Positions 17,404 to 25,607 of a stretch of 46,606 nucleotides of DNA are shown here, piece by piece. The DNA is from Gammaproteobacteria bacterium. GTDB taxonomy: Bacteria > Pseudomonadota > Gammaproteobacteria > Pseudomonadales > Cellvibrionaceae. Where the stretch lies: contig JAGKWO010000051.1 of assembly GCA_021151835.1 (NCBI GenBank), positions 1-46,606 of the forward strand, in the 5' to 3' direction. Made by a program: the position numbers and the translations under genes. The notes beneath the pieces were generated by a model. That model was not told the origin of the DNA. It saw only the letters and a program-made list of their open reading frames with translations, and did not search any database. Every line of letters starts with the position of its first letter. Position 1 is the first letter of the stretch.

Positions 17404-17631
17404 TTGCGTGCCGTAACTGGCCGATGCTTTAACTCCTGTATTGATTTATTAAAGGCGGTGCGCGCCGATGAAAAGTTGCGCACTTTGCCAGTGCTCATGG
17501 TGACCGCGGAAGCCAAACGCGACCAGATTATTGAAGCGGCCCAGGCCGGTGTAAATGGCTACGTTGTGAAACCATTTACCGCGCAAGCCCTGAAAGAAAA
17601 AATCGAGAAAATTTTTGATCGCGTAGGTTAA
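17404..17631 (+). pseudogene. cheY: N-terminally truncated chemotaxis response regulator CheY
   Basis: Only the C-terminal half of CheY is present. From CIDLLKAVRADEK onward the 60-odd residues match Pseudomonas-type CheY closely, including LMVTAEAKRDQII (the conserved Thr) and YVVKPFTAQ (the conserved Lys). The first 65 or so residues, with the DD acidic pocket and the acceptor Asp of VTDWNMPG, are not encoded in any frame between fliA and this point; only about 150 nt are available and they contain stops. The frame is closed by TGA at 17380; the first start in frame is a TTG with no ribosome site. A full CheY has about 124 residues. As read, the product could not be phosphorylated. Deletion or assembly error are both possible. 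Confidence 0.85.
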
Positions 17632-17664
17632 TCGCTTCGGATCAAATAATAAAAAGGCGTTGCC

Positions 17665-18468
17665 ATGGCATCTGACATCCAAACATCCGTCAATAACGAA
17701 TTTGTCGTTGAATTGAAAGAGTGCGCCAAGCTGCTCACTGAAAAGTTGCAGAGCAATCAGTTCGAAGATGCGTCAATATTGATTCAAACCATCACCCAAT
17801 CCCGCGATCGCCATATCTTTCAATCAGTAGGGCGGTTAACGCGCGGTTTGCACGATGCAATTGTCAATTTCAATGTCGATGCCGATTTATCCAAAGAGCC
17901 ACCAAAAATTCAAAACTCGGATATTCACGATGCCTCCAATCGTTTGAATTATGTAATTGAACTTACGCAAAAAGCGGCAGAAAAAACCATGGATATGGTG
18001 GATGAGGCCGCACCCATCGCGATGAATCTCGGACAGGAAGCAACCAGCCTGCGCGATGAGTGGGCGCGACTTAAACGCCGTGAAATGAGTCTGGATGAAT
18101 TCCGTGTGCTTTATGAGCGGATGGATAGTTTTTTAGGGCAAATGGTGACGGGTACCGAACAATTAAATAAAAACCTGCAAGATATTGTTTTGGAGCAAGG
18201 CTTTCAGGATTTAACCGGGCAAGTATTAAAGCGTGTGATCGGTTTAATTAATGAAGTGGAAAAAGATTTGGTGAGCCTGGTGCGTATTGCGGGGCAGGTT
18301 GAAGAGATTACCGGCCTTGCTGATGATCGTGAAACTATCGCTCACGATATGGAAATTATGCACAAGCGTAAAACCGAAGCCGAAGGGCCGCAAATTAATA
18401 AAGAGCGCGCTAATGTAGTTGCCGGGCAAGATGAAGTTGATGATCTCTTGTCGAGCCTTGGCTTTTAG
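17665..18468 (+). CDS. cheZ: CheY-P phosphatase CheZ
   Basis: A 267-residue helical protein that dephosphorylates CheY-P. The four-helix bundle contains the catalytic Gln region LEQGFQDLTGQVLKRVI. The extreme C-terminus, GQDEVDDLLSSLGF, is the classical CheY-binding helix. It lies 33 nt after the cheY remnant and 25 nt before the disrupted cheA. The gene itself is intact in length and motifs, so the damage on either side is local. Confidence 0.95.
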   Translation: MASDIQTSVNNEFVVELKECAKLLTEKLQSNQFEDASILIQTITQSRDRHIFQSVGRLTRGLHDAIVNFNVDADLSKEPPKIQNSDIHDASNRLNYVIELTQKAAEKTMDMVDEAAPIAMNLGQEATSLRDEWARLKRREMSLDEFRVLYERMDSFLGQMVTGTEQLNKNLQDIVLEQGFQDLTGQVLKRVIGLINEVEKDLVSLVRIAGQVEEITGLADDRETIAHDMEIMHKRKTEAEGPQINKERANVVAGQDEVDDLLSSLGF

Positions 18469-18493
18469 TTGCTGGATACTTGAGGAATCTTGA

Positions 18494-20667
18494 ATGAGTT
18501 TTGGTGATGACGAAGACATTCTCCAGGATTTCCTGGTAGAGGCGGGGGAAATCCTCGAGCGCCTCAGCCAGCAATTGATATTTTGCGCAATGGTAAACGC
18601 ACCGTTACTTCTGAATTAATGGATGTCGTTTTACAAGCGCTTGATATGGTGAACCAGCAATTTGAACTGGTTTCCCAGCGTGAAGAATTACCGCCTGTGG
18701 AACCCTCACTGATCCATGCATTGGAGCGATTGGTTTCCTGTGAAGATTTGCACGAGTCTTCCGCTGCTCCGGCAGGCCATGAGATTGCTCCTGCCCCTGC
18801 GGTCGCCGCGCCAGCAGCCAATACCGCTGTCGTTGGCGGTGATATTACTGATGCAGAATTTGAACAATTGCTCGATGCAATCGCGGGCAAACCCTCCGCT
18901 CCATTAACAAGCGTATCTGTTGCTGCGGAAGCGTCATCTGGTAGCGATGAAATTTCTGAAGACGAATTTGAAGCATTGCTGGATCAATTACATGGCAAGG
19001 GTAAAGGGCCGGGTGATGTAGTTGAAAAACCGGTTGCTGCACCGGTTGCAGCAGCTCCTGTAGCTGCAAGCTCAACGTCCGATGAAATTTCTGAAGATGA
19101 ATTTGAAGCGTTGCTGGATCAATTACACGGAAAAGGTAAGGGCCCGGCTGGTGCCGCCGCGCCTGTCGTTTCGGCGCCGACATCCGCTCCTGCATCAGTT
19201 TCCAATTCAGGTGGTTCCGCTGGCGATTTAATTACCGACGATGAATTCGATGCGTTACTTGATCAATTACATGGCAAGGGTAAGGGGCCCGGTACGGCGG
19301 GTGCATCGGCAGCGATACCATCCGCCACTCCAGCCACTGCACCTGCAGCAAAAATTCCTCCCAAGCCGGTAGCCGCAGACGTAAAACCTGCAACGGCACC
19401 GGTTAAAAAACCGGAACCGGTCAAACCTGCTCCTGCATCGGCCGCCGCACCAGCACCGGTAGTTGATAAAGATGCTCCGCAAGTAGAAACCACCGTGCGC
19501 GTCGATACCCAACGCCTCGACGATATTATGAATATGGTTGGCGAATTGGTACTGGTGCGCAATCGCCTGGTACGTTTGGGGAATAGTTCTACCAATGAAG
19601 CATTGGTAAAAGCCGTTGCGAATCTCGATGTGGTTACCGCTGATCTGCAAACCTCGGTAATGAAAACACGGATGCAGCCGATCAAAAAAGTGTTCGGCCG
19701 TTTCCCGCGTGTAGTGCGCGATCTGGCGCGTAGCTTGCGCAAAGAAATTAATCTGGAATTAGTGGGCGAAGAAACAGATCTGGATAAAAATTTAGTCGAA
19801 GCCCTTGCTGATCCGTTAGTGCATCTTGTGCGTAACTCCGTTGATCACGGTATTGAATTTCCGGACGTGCGCGAAGCCAATGGCAAACCGCGAATCGGGC
19901 AAGTGGTTCTCGCAGCAGAACAGGAAGGCGACCATATTTTACTGTCGATCAGCGACGACGGTGCGGGAATGGACCCGGCAAAATTACGCCGAATTGCGGT
20001 AGAAAAAGGCATGTTTGATGAGGACACTGCCAATCGTTTATCGGATACTGAAGCGTACAATTTAATTTTCGCTCCCGGTTTTTCTACCAAAAAAGAAATT
20101 TCCGATGTGTCGGGCCGCGGTGTGGGTATGGATGTGGTGAAAACCAAAATCACCCAACTTAACGGCACCGTGGAAATTAAATCCGAATTGGGTAAGGGCA
20201 CCCGTTTTATTATTAAAGTGCCGCTGACGCTGGCGATTATGCCCACGCTGATGTTTATGTTAGGGCAACAAACATTTGCCTTCCCATTAGTGAGTGTGAA
20301 TGAAATTTTCCACATGGACCTGCGCAAGAGCCATATCGTTGACGGTCAGGATTGCGTGGCGATTCGCGATCAGGCAATTCCGCTTTTCTACATGAAAGAC
20401 TGGTTGGTAAAAGGCGCTTACGGCGATCGCCCAGACAGCGCCCATGTGGTTATTGTTACTGTCGGCACGCGCCGTGTCGGGTTTGTAGTCGATCAATTAA
20501 TCGGGCAGGAAGAAGTGGTCATCAAACCGCTTGGAAAGATGTTGCAGGGAACACCGGGCATGGCCGGCGCAACTATTACCGGTGACGGTACCATTGCGTT
20601 AATTTTGGATATTCCCAGCCTATTACGTCGCTACGCAAAAGGATCGACGAGTTGGGGACACAATTAA
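18494..20667 (+). pseudogene. cheA: Chemotaxis histidine kinase CheA, disrupted: P1 domain mostly deleted with frameshift
   Basis: The normal start is at 18494: 28 residues (MSFGDDEDILQDFLVEAGEI, then LERLSQQL) match the CheA N-terminus, but the frame then runs to TAA at 18617. The CheA sequence resumes in another frame at 18577 (DILRNGKRTVTSELMDV) and stays open to 20667. By comparison with Pseudomonas CheA from memory, about 46 residues are missing between LSQQL and DILRNGK, including the phosphoacceptor HTVKGG box. The remainder is complete: motif-rich linker, P3 dimerisation (VRVDTQRLDDIMNMVGELV), P4 kinase (HLVRNSVDHGIE, DDGAGMD, GRGVGMDVVK) and P5 CheW-like domain. ATG 18619 overlaps the TAA and could allow reinitiation of a P1-less, 682-residue protein. 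Confidence 0.88.
18841..19290 (+). repeat. Four acidic LL-motif repeats in the CheA linker
   Basis: In-frame copies begin at 18841 (divergent, DITDAEFEQLLDAIAGK), 18946, 19081 and 19225. The last three share D-E-F-(E/D)-A-L-L-D-Q-L-H-G-K-G-K-G-P; those at 18946 and 19081 are identical over 22 residues but differ at synonymous positions. They are separated by Ala/Pro/Val-rich spacers of 13 to 26 residues. The core resembles the CheY-binding peptides of FliM (QDEIDALL) and CheZ (QDEVDDLL) encoded in the same cluster. Confidence 0.85.
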
Positions 20668-20748
20668 TTCATTCGATAAAGCGCCTGTGCACCAGGCGTT
20701 TTTATTGGAACTGTTTTCCAAAGCAGTTGCTACTGCGGAGTATGTTGA

Positions 20749-21906
20749 ATGCCTGTCCGGGTATTAGTGGTCGATGATTCCAATTTCTTTCAGCACCGCC
20801 TGAAAGATATTATTAATGAGCACCCGGATTTAAAAGTGATTGGTATAGCCAGTAATGGCCGTGAAGCAGTTGAAAAGGCGGCGGAATTGAAGCCCGATAT
20901 CATCACCATGGATTTTGAAATGCCGGTGATGGATGGTGTCACTGCAATCAAACATATCATGGCCAATCGCAAAGTGCCGATCCTGATGTTTTCCTCGCTC
21001 ACCTATGAAGGCGCGAAAATTACACTGGATGCGCTTGCAGCGGGCGCGCTCGATTTTATCCCCAAAGATTTTGCTGAAGTTTCCCGCAGTTCAGAAGCAC
21101 TCAAAAAAAAATTACACGAACGTCTAATTACATTGGCAGGTGCGTCGGCGCGCTTGGCTCCGGCCTCACCAACACCGGTTGCTGATCCCAAACCAACTGC
21201 TTCGGCAACGACAACTTCAGCAGCGACAACGCATTTACGCACAAATGCTCCGGTTGCTTCATCACCAGCTATAGCGAAAACCAGCGGTTCTGTCGACGAT
21301 AATAAATCGGCAGCTACCGATAACTACCGTTTAAAAAATAAACCCAAAATCTTGGTGATTGGTGCGTCCACCGGTGGACCTGTAGCGCTTGCGGAAGTCC
21401 TTATTGCATTGCCGGCAAATTTTCCGTTGCCAATTGTTTTGGTGCAGCATATGCCTGAAAACTTTACCAAGGCTTTTGCAGAGCGTTTAAACAAGCAATG
21501 TAAAATCCAGGTGCGCGAGGCAGTGGATGGCGATCAATTGCAACCGGGGTTGGCCTTGCTTGCACCCGGTGGCAAGCAATTAATGCTGGATAAACGCAAT
21601 GGCGGTTCAGTGCGTGTTTTACCGGATGATGATCGGGTAACTTATAAGCCATCACTGGATATCACCTTCGGGTCTGCTGCGAATACCTATGCCGATAAAG
21701 TATTGGGCGTGGTACTGACGGGAATGGGGTCTGATGGTTGCAAAGGCGCGGGATTATTAAAACAATGCGGTTCATCGCTCTGGTCACAAGATGAGGCGAG
21801 CTGTGTCATTTACGGTATGCCAATGGCGGTTGCGCGCGCGGGTTTCTCCGATAAAGTATTGAGCTTGAAAGAAATCGGTCCGCGTTTGGTGCGAGAGGTA
21901 ATGTAA
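20749..21906 (+). CDS. cheB: Chemoreceptor methylesterase/deamidase CheB
   Basis: A 385-residue response regulator that removes methyl groups from chemoreceptors for adaptation. The receiver (residues 1-125) has DD at 9-10, acceptor Asp55 in ITMDFEMPVMDG, and Lys in FIPKDFAEV. A Pro/Thr/Ala linker (about 128-190) leads to the methylesterase domain with the Ser-His-Asp triad in GASTGGPVALAEVL, VLVQHMPENFTKAFAERLN and VVLTGMGSDGCKGAG. It is normally phosphorylated by CheA, whose P1 is lost here. The stop codon overlaps the motC start (TAATG), so the two are probably translationally coupled. Confidence 0.96.
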   Translation: MPVRVLVVDDSNFFQHRLKDIINEHPDLKVIGIASNGREAVEKAAELKPDIITMDFEMPVMDGVTAIKHIMANRKVPILMFSSLTYEGAKITLDALAAGALDFIPKDFAEVSRSSEALKKKLHERLITLAGASARLAPASPTPVADPKPTASATTTSAATTHLRTNAPVASSPAIAKTSGSVDDNKSAATDNYRLKNKPKILVIGASTGGPVALAEVLIALPANFPLPIVLVQHMPENFTKAFAERLNKQCKIQVREAVDGDQLQPGLALLAPGGKQLMLDKRNGGSVRVLPDDDRVTYKPSLDITFGSAANTYADKVLGVVLTGMGSDGCKGAGLLKQCGSSLWSQDEASCVIYGMPMAVARAGFSDKVLSLKEIGPRLVREVM

Positions 21907-22652
21907 TGGATGTACTGAGTATTGTTGGTGTCATCGTTGCGTTTGCTGCAATTATTGGCGGGAGTTTTCTGGAGGGCGGTGGTCTGGGGACGCTGGTGAA
22001 TGGCCCCGCAGCATTTATTGTTGTTGGCGGCACGTTAGGCGCGGCCATGTTACAGACTTCCAAAAGCAGTTTACGGCGCGCATTAAAAATAATTCGCTGG
22101 GTGTTTAAGCCACCCTATGTTCCCTTTAAGCAGGGAATTTCCAACATTTCCCGGTGGGCAGCCGCTGCGCGTAAGGATGGTTTATTGGGCCTGGAGTCAA
22201 TATCCGAACGCGAGAAAGATGCTTTTGCTAAAAAAGGTTTGCAATTATTAGTGGATGGCAATGAGCCGGAAGTCATTCGCCGGATTCTGGAAACTGATTT
22301 AATTGTTGATGAGCAACGCGATTTCGACGCGATCAAGTTTTACGAAAGTATGGGCGGCTATGCACCGACCATCGGGATTATTGGTGCAGTCATGGGGTTG
22401 ATTCATGTGATGAATAATCTGGCCGATCCGGCAACACTCGGCCCCGGAATTGCCATTGCGTTTGTCGCTACCATTTATGGTGTGGCGCTTGCCAACCTGG
22501 TATTTATTCCTGTCTCGAATAAATTGCGCATGTGTGTCAATGAAAACTCCCAATATCGCGAATTAATTATTGAAGGCATTATCGCGATTGCCGACGGTGA
22601 AAATCCACGTTCAATTGAAATGAAACTTAACGGTTATTTGCATCGACCGTAA
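21906..22652 (+). CDS. motC: Flagellar stator protein MotC (MotA family)
   Basis: A 248-residue MotA/TolQ-family proton channel subunit with four hydrophobic segments (about 4-25, 33-50, 148-170 and 182-202). The conserved GGYAPTIGIIGAVMGLIHVM stretch carries the functionally important proline, and the cytoplasmic loop between helices 2 and 3 is charged. The position after cheB and before motD matches the second stator set (MotCD) of Pseudomonas, which supports swarming and movement in viscous medium. The ATG overlaps the cheB stop by one base. Confidence 0.93.
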   Translation: MDVLSIVGVIVAFAAIIGGSFLEGGGLGTLVNGPAAFIVVGGTLGAAMLQTSKSSLRRALKIIRWVFKPPYVPFKQGISNISRWAAAARKDGLLGLESISEREKDAFAKKGLQLLVDGNEPEVIRRILETDLIVDEQRDFDAIKFYESMGGYAPTIGIIGAVMGLIHVMNNLADPATLGPGIAIAFVATIYGVALANLVFIPVSNKLRMCVNENSQYRELIIEGIIAIADGENPRSIEMKLNGYLHRP

Positions 22653-22691
22653 AGTGCTTGCATTCATCTTACACTAGCAGGTTAACGTCCC

Positions 22692-23549
22692 ATGGTGCGT
22701 CGCAGGCGAGAAGACATCCATATTAATCATGAGCGCTGGTTAATCTCCTACGCCGATTTCATTACCTTGTTATTTGCTTTTTTTGTGGTGATGTATTCTA
22801 TTTCCCAGGTTAATGTCAGTAAGTATCGCGTGCTGTCTGATACGTTTATTGAGGCGTTCAACCAACCCACAGACTCCAAAACCAATGCTGAACCCAGCGA
22901 GCAATTAAATCCCTCCAATGATGTGATTACCCCGATTGATATGGGAAAAACCGCGCAGAATACGGCGGATCAGGTGCCCAACGTTATTGCTGATCAGGAC
23001 CCTTCAGCGCAAACAATGAGTTCCGCTGCTACATCGGCGGAGGCTGTTAGCAGCGATGAGCTGTCGCAAATTTCCGATCTGGTAACAGAAAAGTTTTCGC
23101 AGTTAATTAATGATCAGATGATCCAGGTTTCCAGTAATGAGCTCTGGTTACAGATTGAACTGAAAGACAGCATTTTATTTGGCTCTGGCAGCGCCGATGC
23201 GAGTGAACAAGCGCAGAAAATTTTTGATGAAATCGCCGTGATTTTAAAAAATTATTCCAATCCGGTACAGGTGGAAGGATTTACCGATAACATTCCTATT
23301 AAAAGCCCTAAATATCCAACGAACTGGGAGTTGTCTACGGCGCGGGCCAGCACAATTGTAAAGTACCTTGCCTCCAGGGGCGTTTCGCCGGAGCGCTTAT
23401 CGGCGGTGGGTTACGGTGAATACCAGCCGGTCGCACCCAATGAAACGGAAGTGGGCAGGGCCCAGAATCGTCGTGTCGCTATTATGGTCGCAAAGCGCAA
23501 GATGGATAGACCAAAGATAAATGTGCAGGCACCGGCAACATCCAATTAA
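22692..23549 (+). CDS. motD: Flagellar stator protein MotD (MotB family)
   Basis: A 285-residue stator subunit that anchors MotC to peptidoglycan. A basic N-terminus is followed by one transmembrane helix (about 18-37) with the proton-carrying Asp22 in SYADFITLLFAFFVVMY. A polar linker of about 100 residues leads to the OmpA-like peptidoglycan-binding domain (VEGFTDNIPI, NWELSTARASTIVKYL, GRAQNRRVAIMV). The last 4 nt overlap the end of a minus-strand gene, so the two are convergent with no room for a terminator between them. Confidence 0.94.
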   Translation: MVRRRREDIHINHERWLISYADFITLLFAFFVVMYSISQVNVSKYRVLSDTFIEAFNQPTDSKTNAEPSEQLNPSNDVITPIDMGKTAQNTADQVPNVIADQDPSAQTMSSAATSAEAVSSDELSQISDLVTEKFSQLINDQMIQVSSNELWLQIELKDSILFGSGSADASEQAQKIFDEIAVILKNYSNPVQVEGFTDNIPIKSPKYPTNWELSTARASTIVKYLASRGVSPERLSAVGYGEYQPVAPNETEVGRAQNRRVAIMVAKRKMDRPKINVQAPATSN

Positions 23550-24418
23550 TTTTTATTATTGAACGTATGGAGTTGAATTACCCGGCGGTTTTTTTCTTCA
23601 AGTAATTTTTCTCCCCAACGCAAATTGTCAATACTGTTGAATAGCGCATTAAAGCTGCCGTCGGCAATGGCAAGTTTCAAGCCTTTCTCGATACGATCTG
23701 CCAGTTGCCGGTTGTCTTTGCGTAAATAAAAATACACCGGATTTTCGTAGCGAAGGAACAGATATTTTTCCAATATAATTCCCTGGCTGGCGTAGGTATC
23801 TGCTTCTGCCCTGACTTGATAAACTCCGCGGGAGAAATAATCAAAGCGATTGGATTTCAACATTTTAAATAAATTGAAATAACTTAAACTCAATACTAAT
23901 GGAAGGCCATTGTCCTCCATAACATATCGGTCCGGCCAGTGCGAGCCAATCCCGCCTTTCAGTTTTCTCAAGTCTTCCAGGTTTTTGATCGCTGAAAATT
24001 TTTCACTATCCCCGGCGCGAATTAAAAATATCCGATAATCGCTCAGGTTTTTAAGTAAACGAATTTTAACGGGTGCCAGGTTGTATTTAAGATCTTTTGC
24101 ATAGGGCATCCAGGTAACGTCTACCTCACCGCGTTCGATATCGCGTAAAAGCCGATTGGTTATTGGCATCACTGGAATAAATTCAAGTTGATATTCGCCG
24201 TGGGTTGGAACGGTTTTGGAGAGTGCCAGCTTGAGTAAATTGCTGTAGTAATAATCGTCATGATCCTGCTGCAAGTTCTCCTCGCAGGCGATAACAATCC
24301 GGGTAACAGGTTTGTTGATGGCGGCTTTTCCCCCGGCAAATGAATCCGGGGTAAAGATAGCGAGGATGAGGCCGATATTCAGGGCCAGCGACTTCATCGC
24401 GACGGATAGGTTTCTCAT
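23546..24418 (-). CDS. Periplasmic solute-binding-like protein (bacterial SBP family 3 type)
   Basis: About 290 residues with an N-terminal hydrophobic signal segment (SLALNIGLILAIFTPDSFA), so probably exported to the periplasm. The rest resembles family 3 amino-acid-type binding folds without membrane helices: an early IVIACEE strand, GEVDVTWMPYAKDLKYN, then a second lobe with KLKGGIGSHWPDRYVMEDNG. No transporter permease or ATPase gene is nearby, and no sensor domain is fused, so ligand and partner are unknown. The start at 24418 is chosen because it places the signal at the N-terminus; another ATG lies 21 nt downstream and the ribosome site is weak. It is the only minus-strand gene inside the motility cluster. 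Confidence 0.7.
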   Translation of the reverse strand: MRNLSVAMKSLALNIGLILAIFTPDSFAGGKAAINKPVTRIVIACEENLQQDHDDYYYSNLLKLALSKTVPTHGEYQLEFIPVMPITNRLLRDIERGEVDVTWMPYAKDLKYNLAPVKIRLLKNLSDYRIFLIRAGDSEKFSAIKNLEDLRKLKGGIGSHWPDRYVMEDNGLPLVLSLSYFNLFKMLKSNRFDYFSRGVYQVRAEADTYASQGIILEKYLFLRYENPVYFYLRKDNRQLADRIEKGLKLAIADGSFNALFNSIDNLRWGEKLLEEKNRRVIQLHTFNNKN

Positions 24419-24770
24419 TATTATTACCACATCAAATGCTACTTGCCGGTGTAATGGCACGTGATGATGCCAGGTTTCAAGCTAAGTCTAGCGCTCATCT
24501 GTAAACCGGATATTGAGAAATGTTAAGGCGACGCAGGTTGTTGCAGGCGCTTGACTTGCAGTTATGTATCGCTAGGCAATACTAAATATCCTGCATGAAA
24601 AATGATCAGCCCTTCAAATCTTTGCCATTGACTAGCGATAATCGTAATTGGGGATGATAATTGTGCCAATAGAAAATAGTTTTACCGGCATAGAGATTGC
24701 TTTAGTGCTTATAGTTAAGACATTTAACGGTTAATGTGTCTGGTATTTGACGCCAGCGAGGTTCTACAAC
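24419..24770. other. Divergent intergenic region, solute-binding gene / parC
   Basis: A 352-nt A+T-rich gap between two divergent genes, so it must hold promoters for both. The only element I can defend is a sigma-54-like -24/-12 site about 70 bp before parC. A TTGACT hexamer occurs near 24551 but has no convincing partner. No RNA gene, repeat or further coding sequence is evident. Confidence 0.6.
24686..24701 (+). promoter_or_regulatory. Candidate sigma-54 promoter upstream of parC
   Basis: CGGCAT-N5-TTGCT keeps GGCA and the full TTGCT with correct 12-bp spacing; the first and last -24 bases differ from consensus. It would drive parC-parP-cheW-DUF2802 separately from the upstream che genes. 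Confidence 0.55.
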
Positions 24771-25607
24771 GTGCGGATCTTGGCAATTGCAAATCAAAAA
24801 GGCGGAGTAGGTAAGACCACTACGACAGTGGCTCTGGGTGGGCTTATTGCCAGCGCGGGCCACAAGGTATTGTTGCTCGATATAGACCCTCATGGCTCCT
24901 TGTCTACATGGTTTGGGATTGACCCTGACACTCAGGCGCTCAGCAGCTATACGCTATTCCAGGAGCGCAAGGAACTCTCTTACCAAGCAGTGAAGCGCCT
25001 CGTAATACCCACGCAGTTCGCAAATATTGACGTTATTCCAGCTACCACCGCATTGGCGACATTGGAGCGCCAGGCCATCGGGCAGGATGGTATGGGATTG
25101 GTGTTGAGCCGGGCATTGGCATTGCTGGCGGATGATTATGACTATGTCCTGATAGATACGCCGCCGCTGTTAGGGGTTTTGATGGTTAATGCGTTGGCGG
25201 CCTGCCACTATCTTGTGGTGCCGGTGCAAACCGAGTTCCTTGCGCTTAAGGGATTGGAGCGAATGGTCAACACCTTGAATATGATGTCGCGCTCCCGCAA
25301 GAAAGCGCTTGATTATACGGTGGTGCCGGTGATGTTTGATCGCCGCACCCAGGCGTCTGTGACCAGTTTGCGTAGTATTCGCAATACCTACCCCGAACAG
25401 TCATGGCCCGGATATATCCCGGTGGACACCCGTTTTCGCGATGCGAGCAAGGCTGGTATTCCGCCCCATTTGTTTGATCCAGCCAGTAAGGGTGTGGAGG
25501 CATATACCTCGCTCTGGCATTGGCTGGAGAAAAAACTCAAACAACTTGAATCAACTACGCCATCAACAACTCCGGTGATGGCTAGCAAGGCAGGTGCAGT
25601 GTCGTGA
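24771..25607 (+). CDS. parC: ParA-family ATPase for chemotaxis array positioning (ParC-like)
   Basis: A 278-residue ParA/MinD-type ATPase: deviant Walker A QKGGVGKTTT (residues 9-18), LLDIDPHGSLSTWFG, and YVLIDTPPLLGVLMVNAL. In vibrios the equivalent ParC (unrelated to topoisomerase ParC) places chemotaxis arrays at the cell pole; Pseudomonas carries the same gene after motD. An upstream TTG frame exists, but GTG 24771 with GCGAGG nine bases before it gives the standard N-terminus. The GTG of the next gene overlaps its stop, so parC and parP are translationally coupled. Confidence 0.9.
   Translation: MRILAIANQKGGVGKTTTTVALGGLIASAGHKVLLLDIDPHGSLSTWFGIDPDTQALSSYTLFQERKELSYQAVKRLVIPTQFANIDVIPATTALATLERQAIGQDGMGLVLSRALALLADDYDYVLIDTPPLLGVLMVNALAACHYLVVPVQTEFLALKGLERMVNTLNMMSRSRKKALDYTVVPVMFDRRTQASVTSLRSIRNTYPEQSWPGYIPVDTRFRDASKAGIPPHLFDPASKGVEAYTSLWHWLEKKLKQLESTTPSTTPVMASKAGAVS

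Noticed and set aside
18845..19195. Long antisense open frame opposite the cheA repeats
   Set aside because: It is produced by the repeated coding sequence on the other strand, has no ribosome site and no family resemblance.
18841..19290. CRISPR or DNA-level repeat array
   Set aside because: The repeats are in frame in cheA, vary at synonymous positions and have spacers of uneven length coding for Ala/Pro linkers; they are protein repeats.
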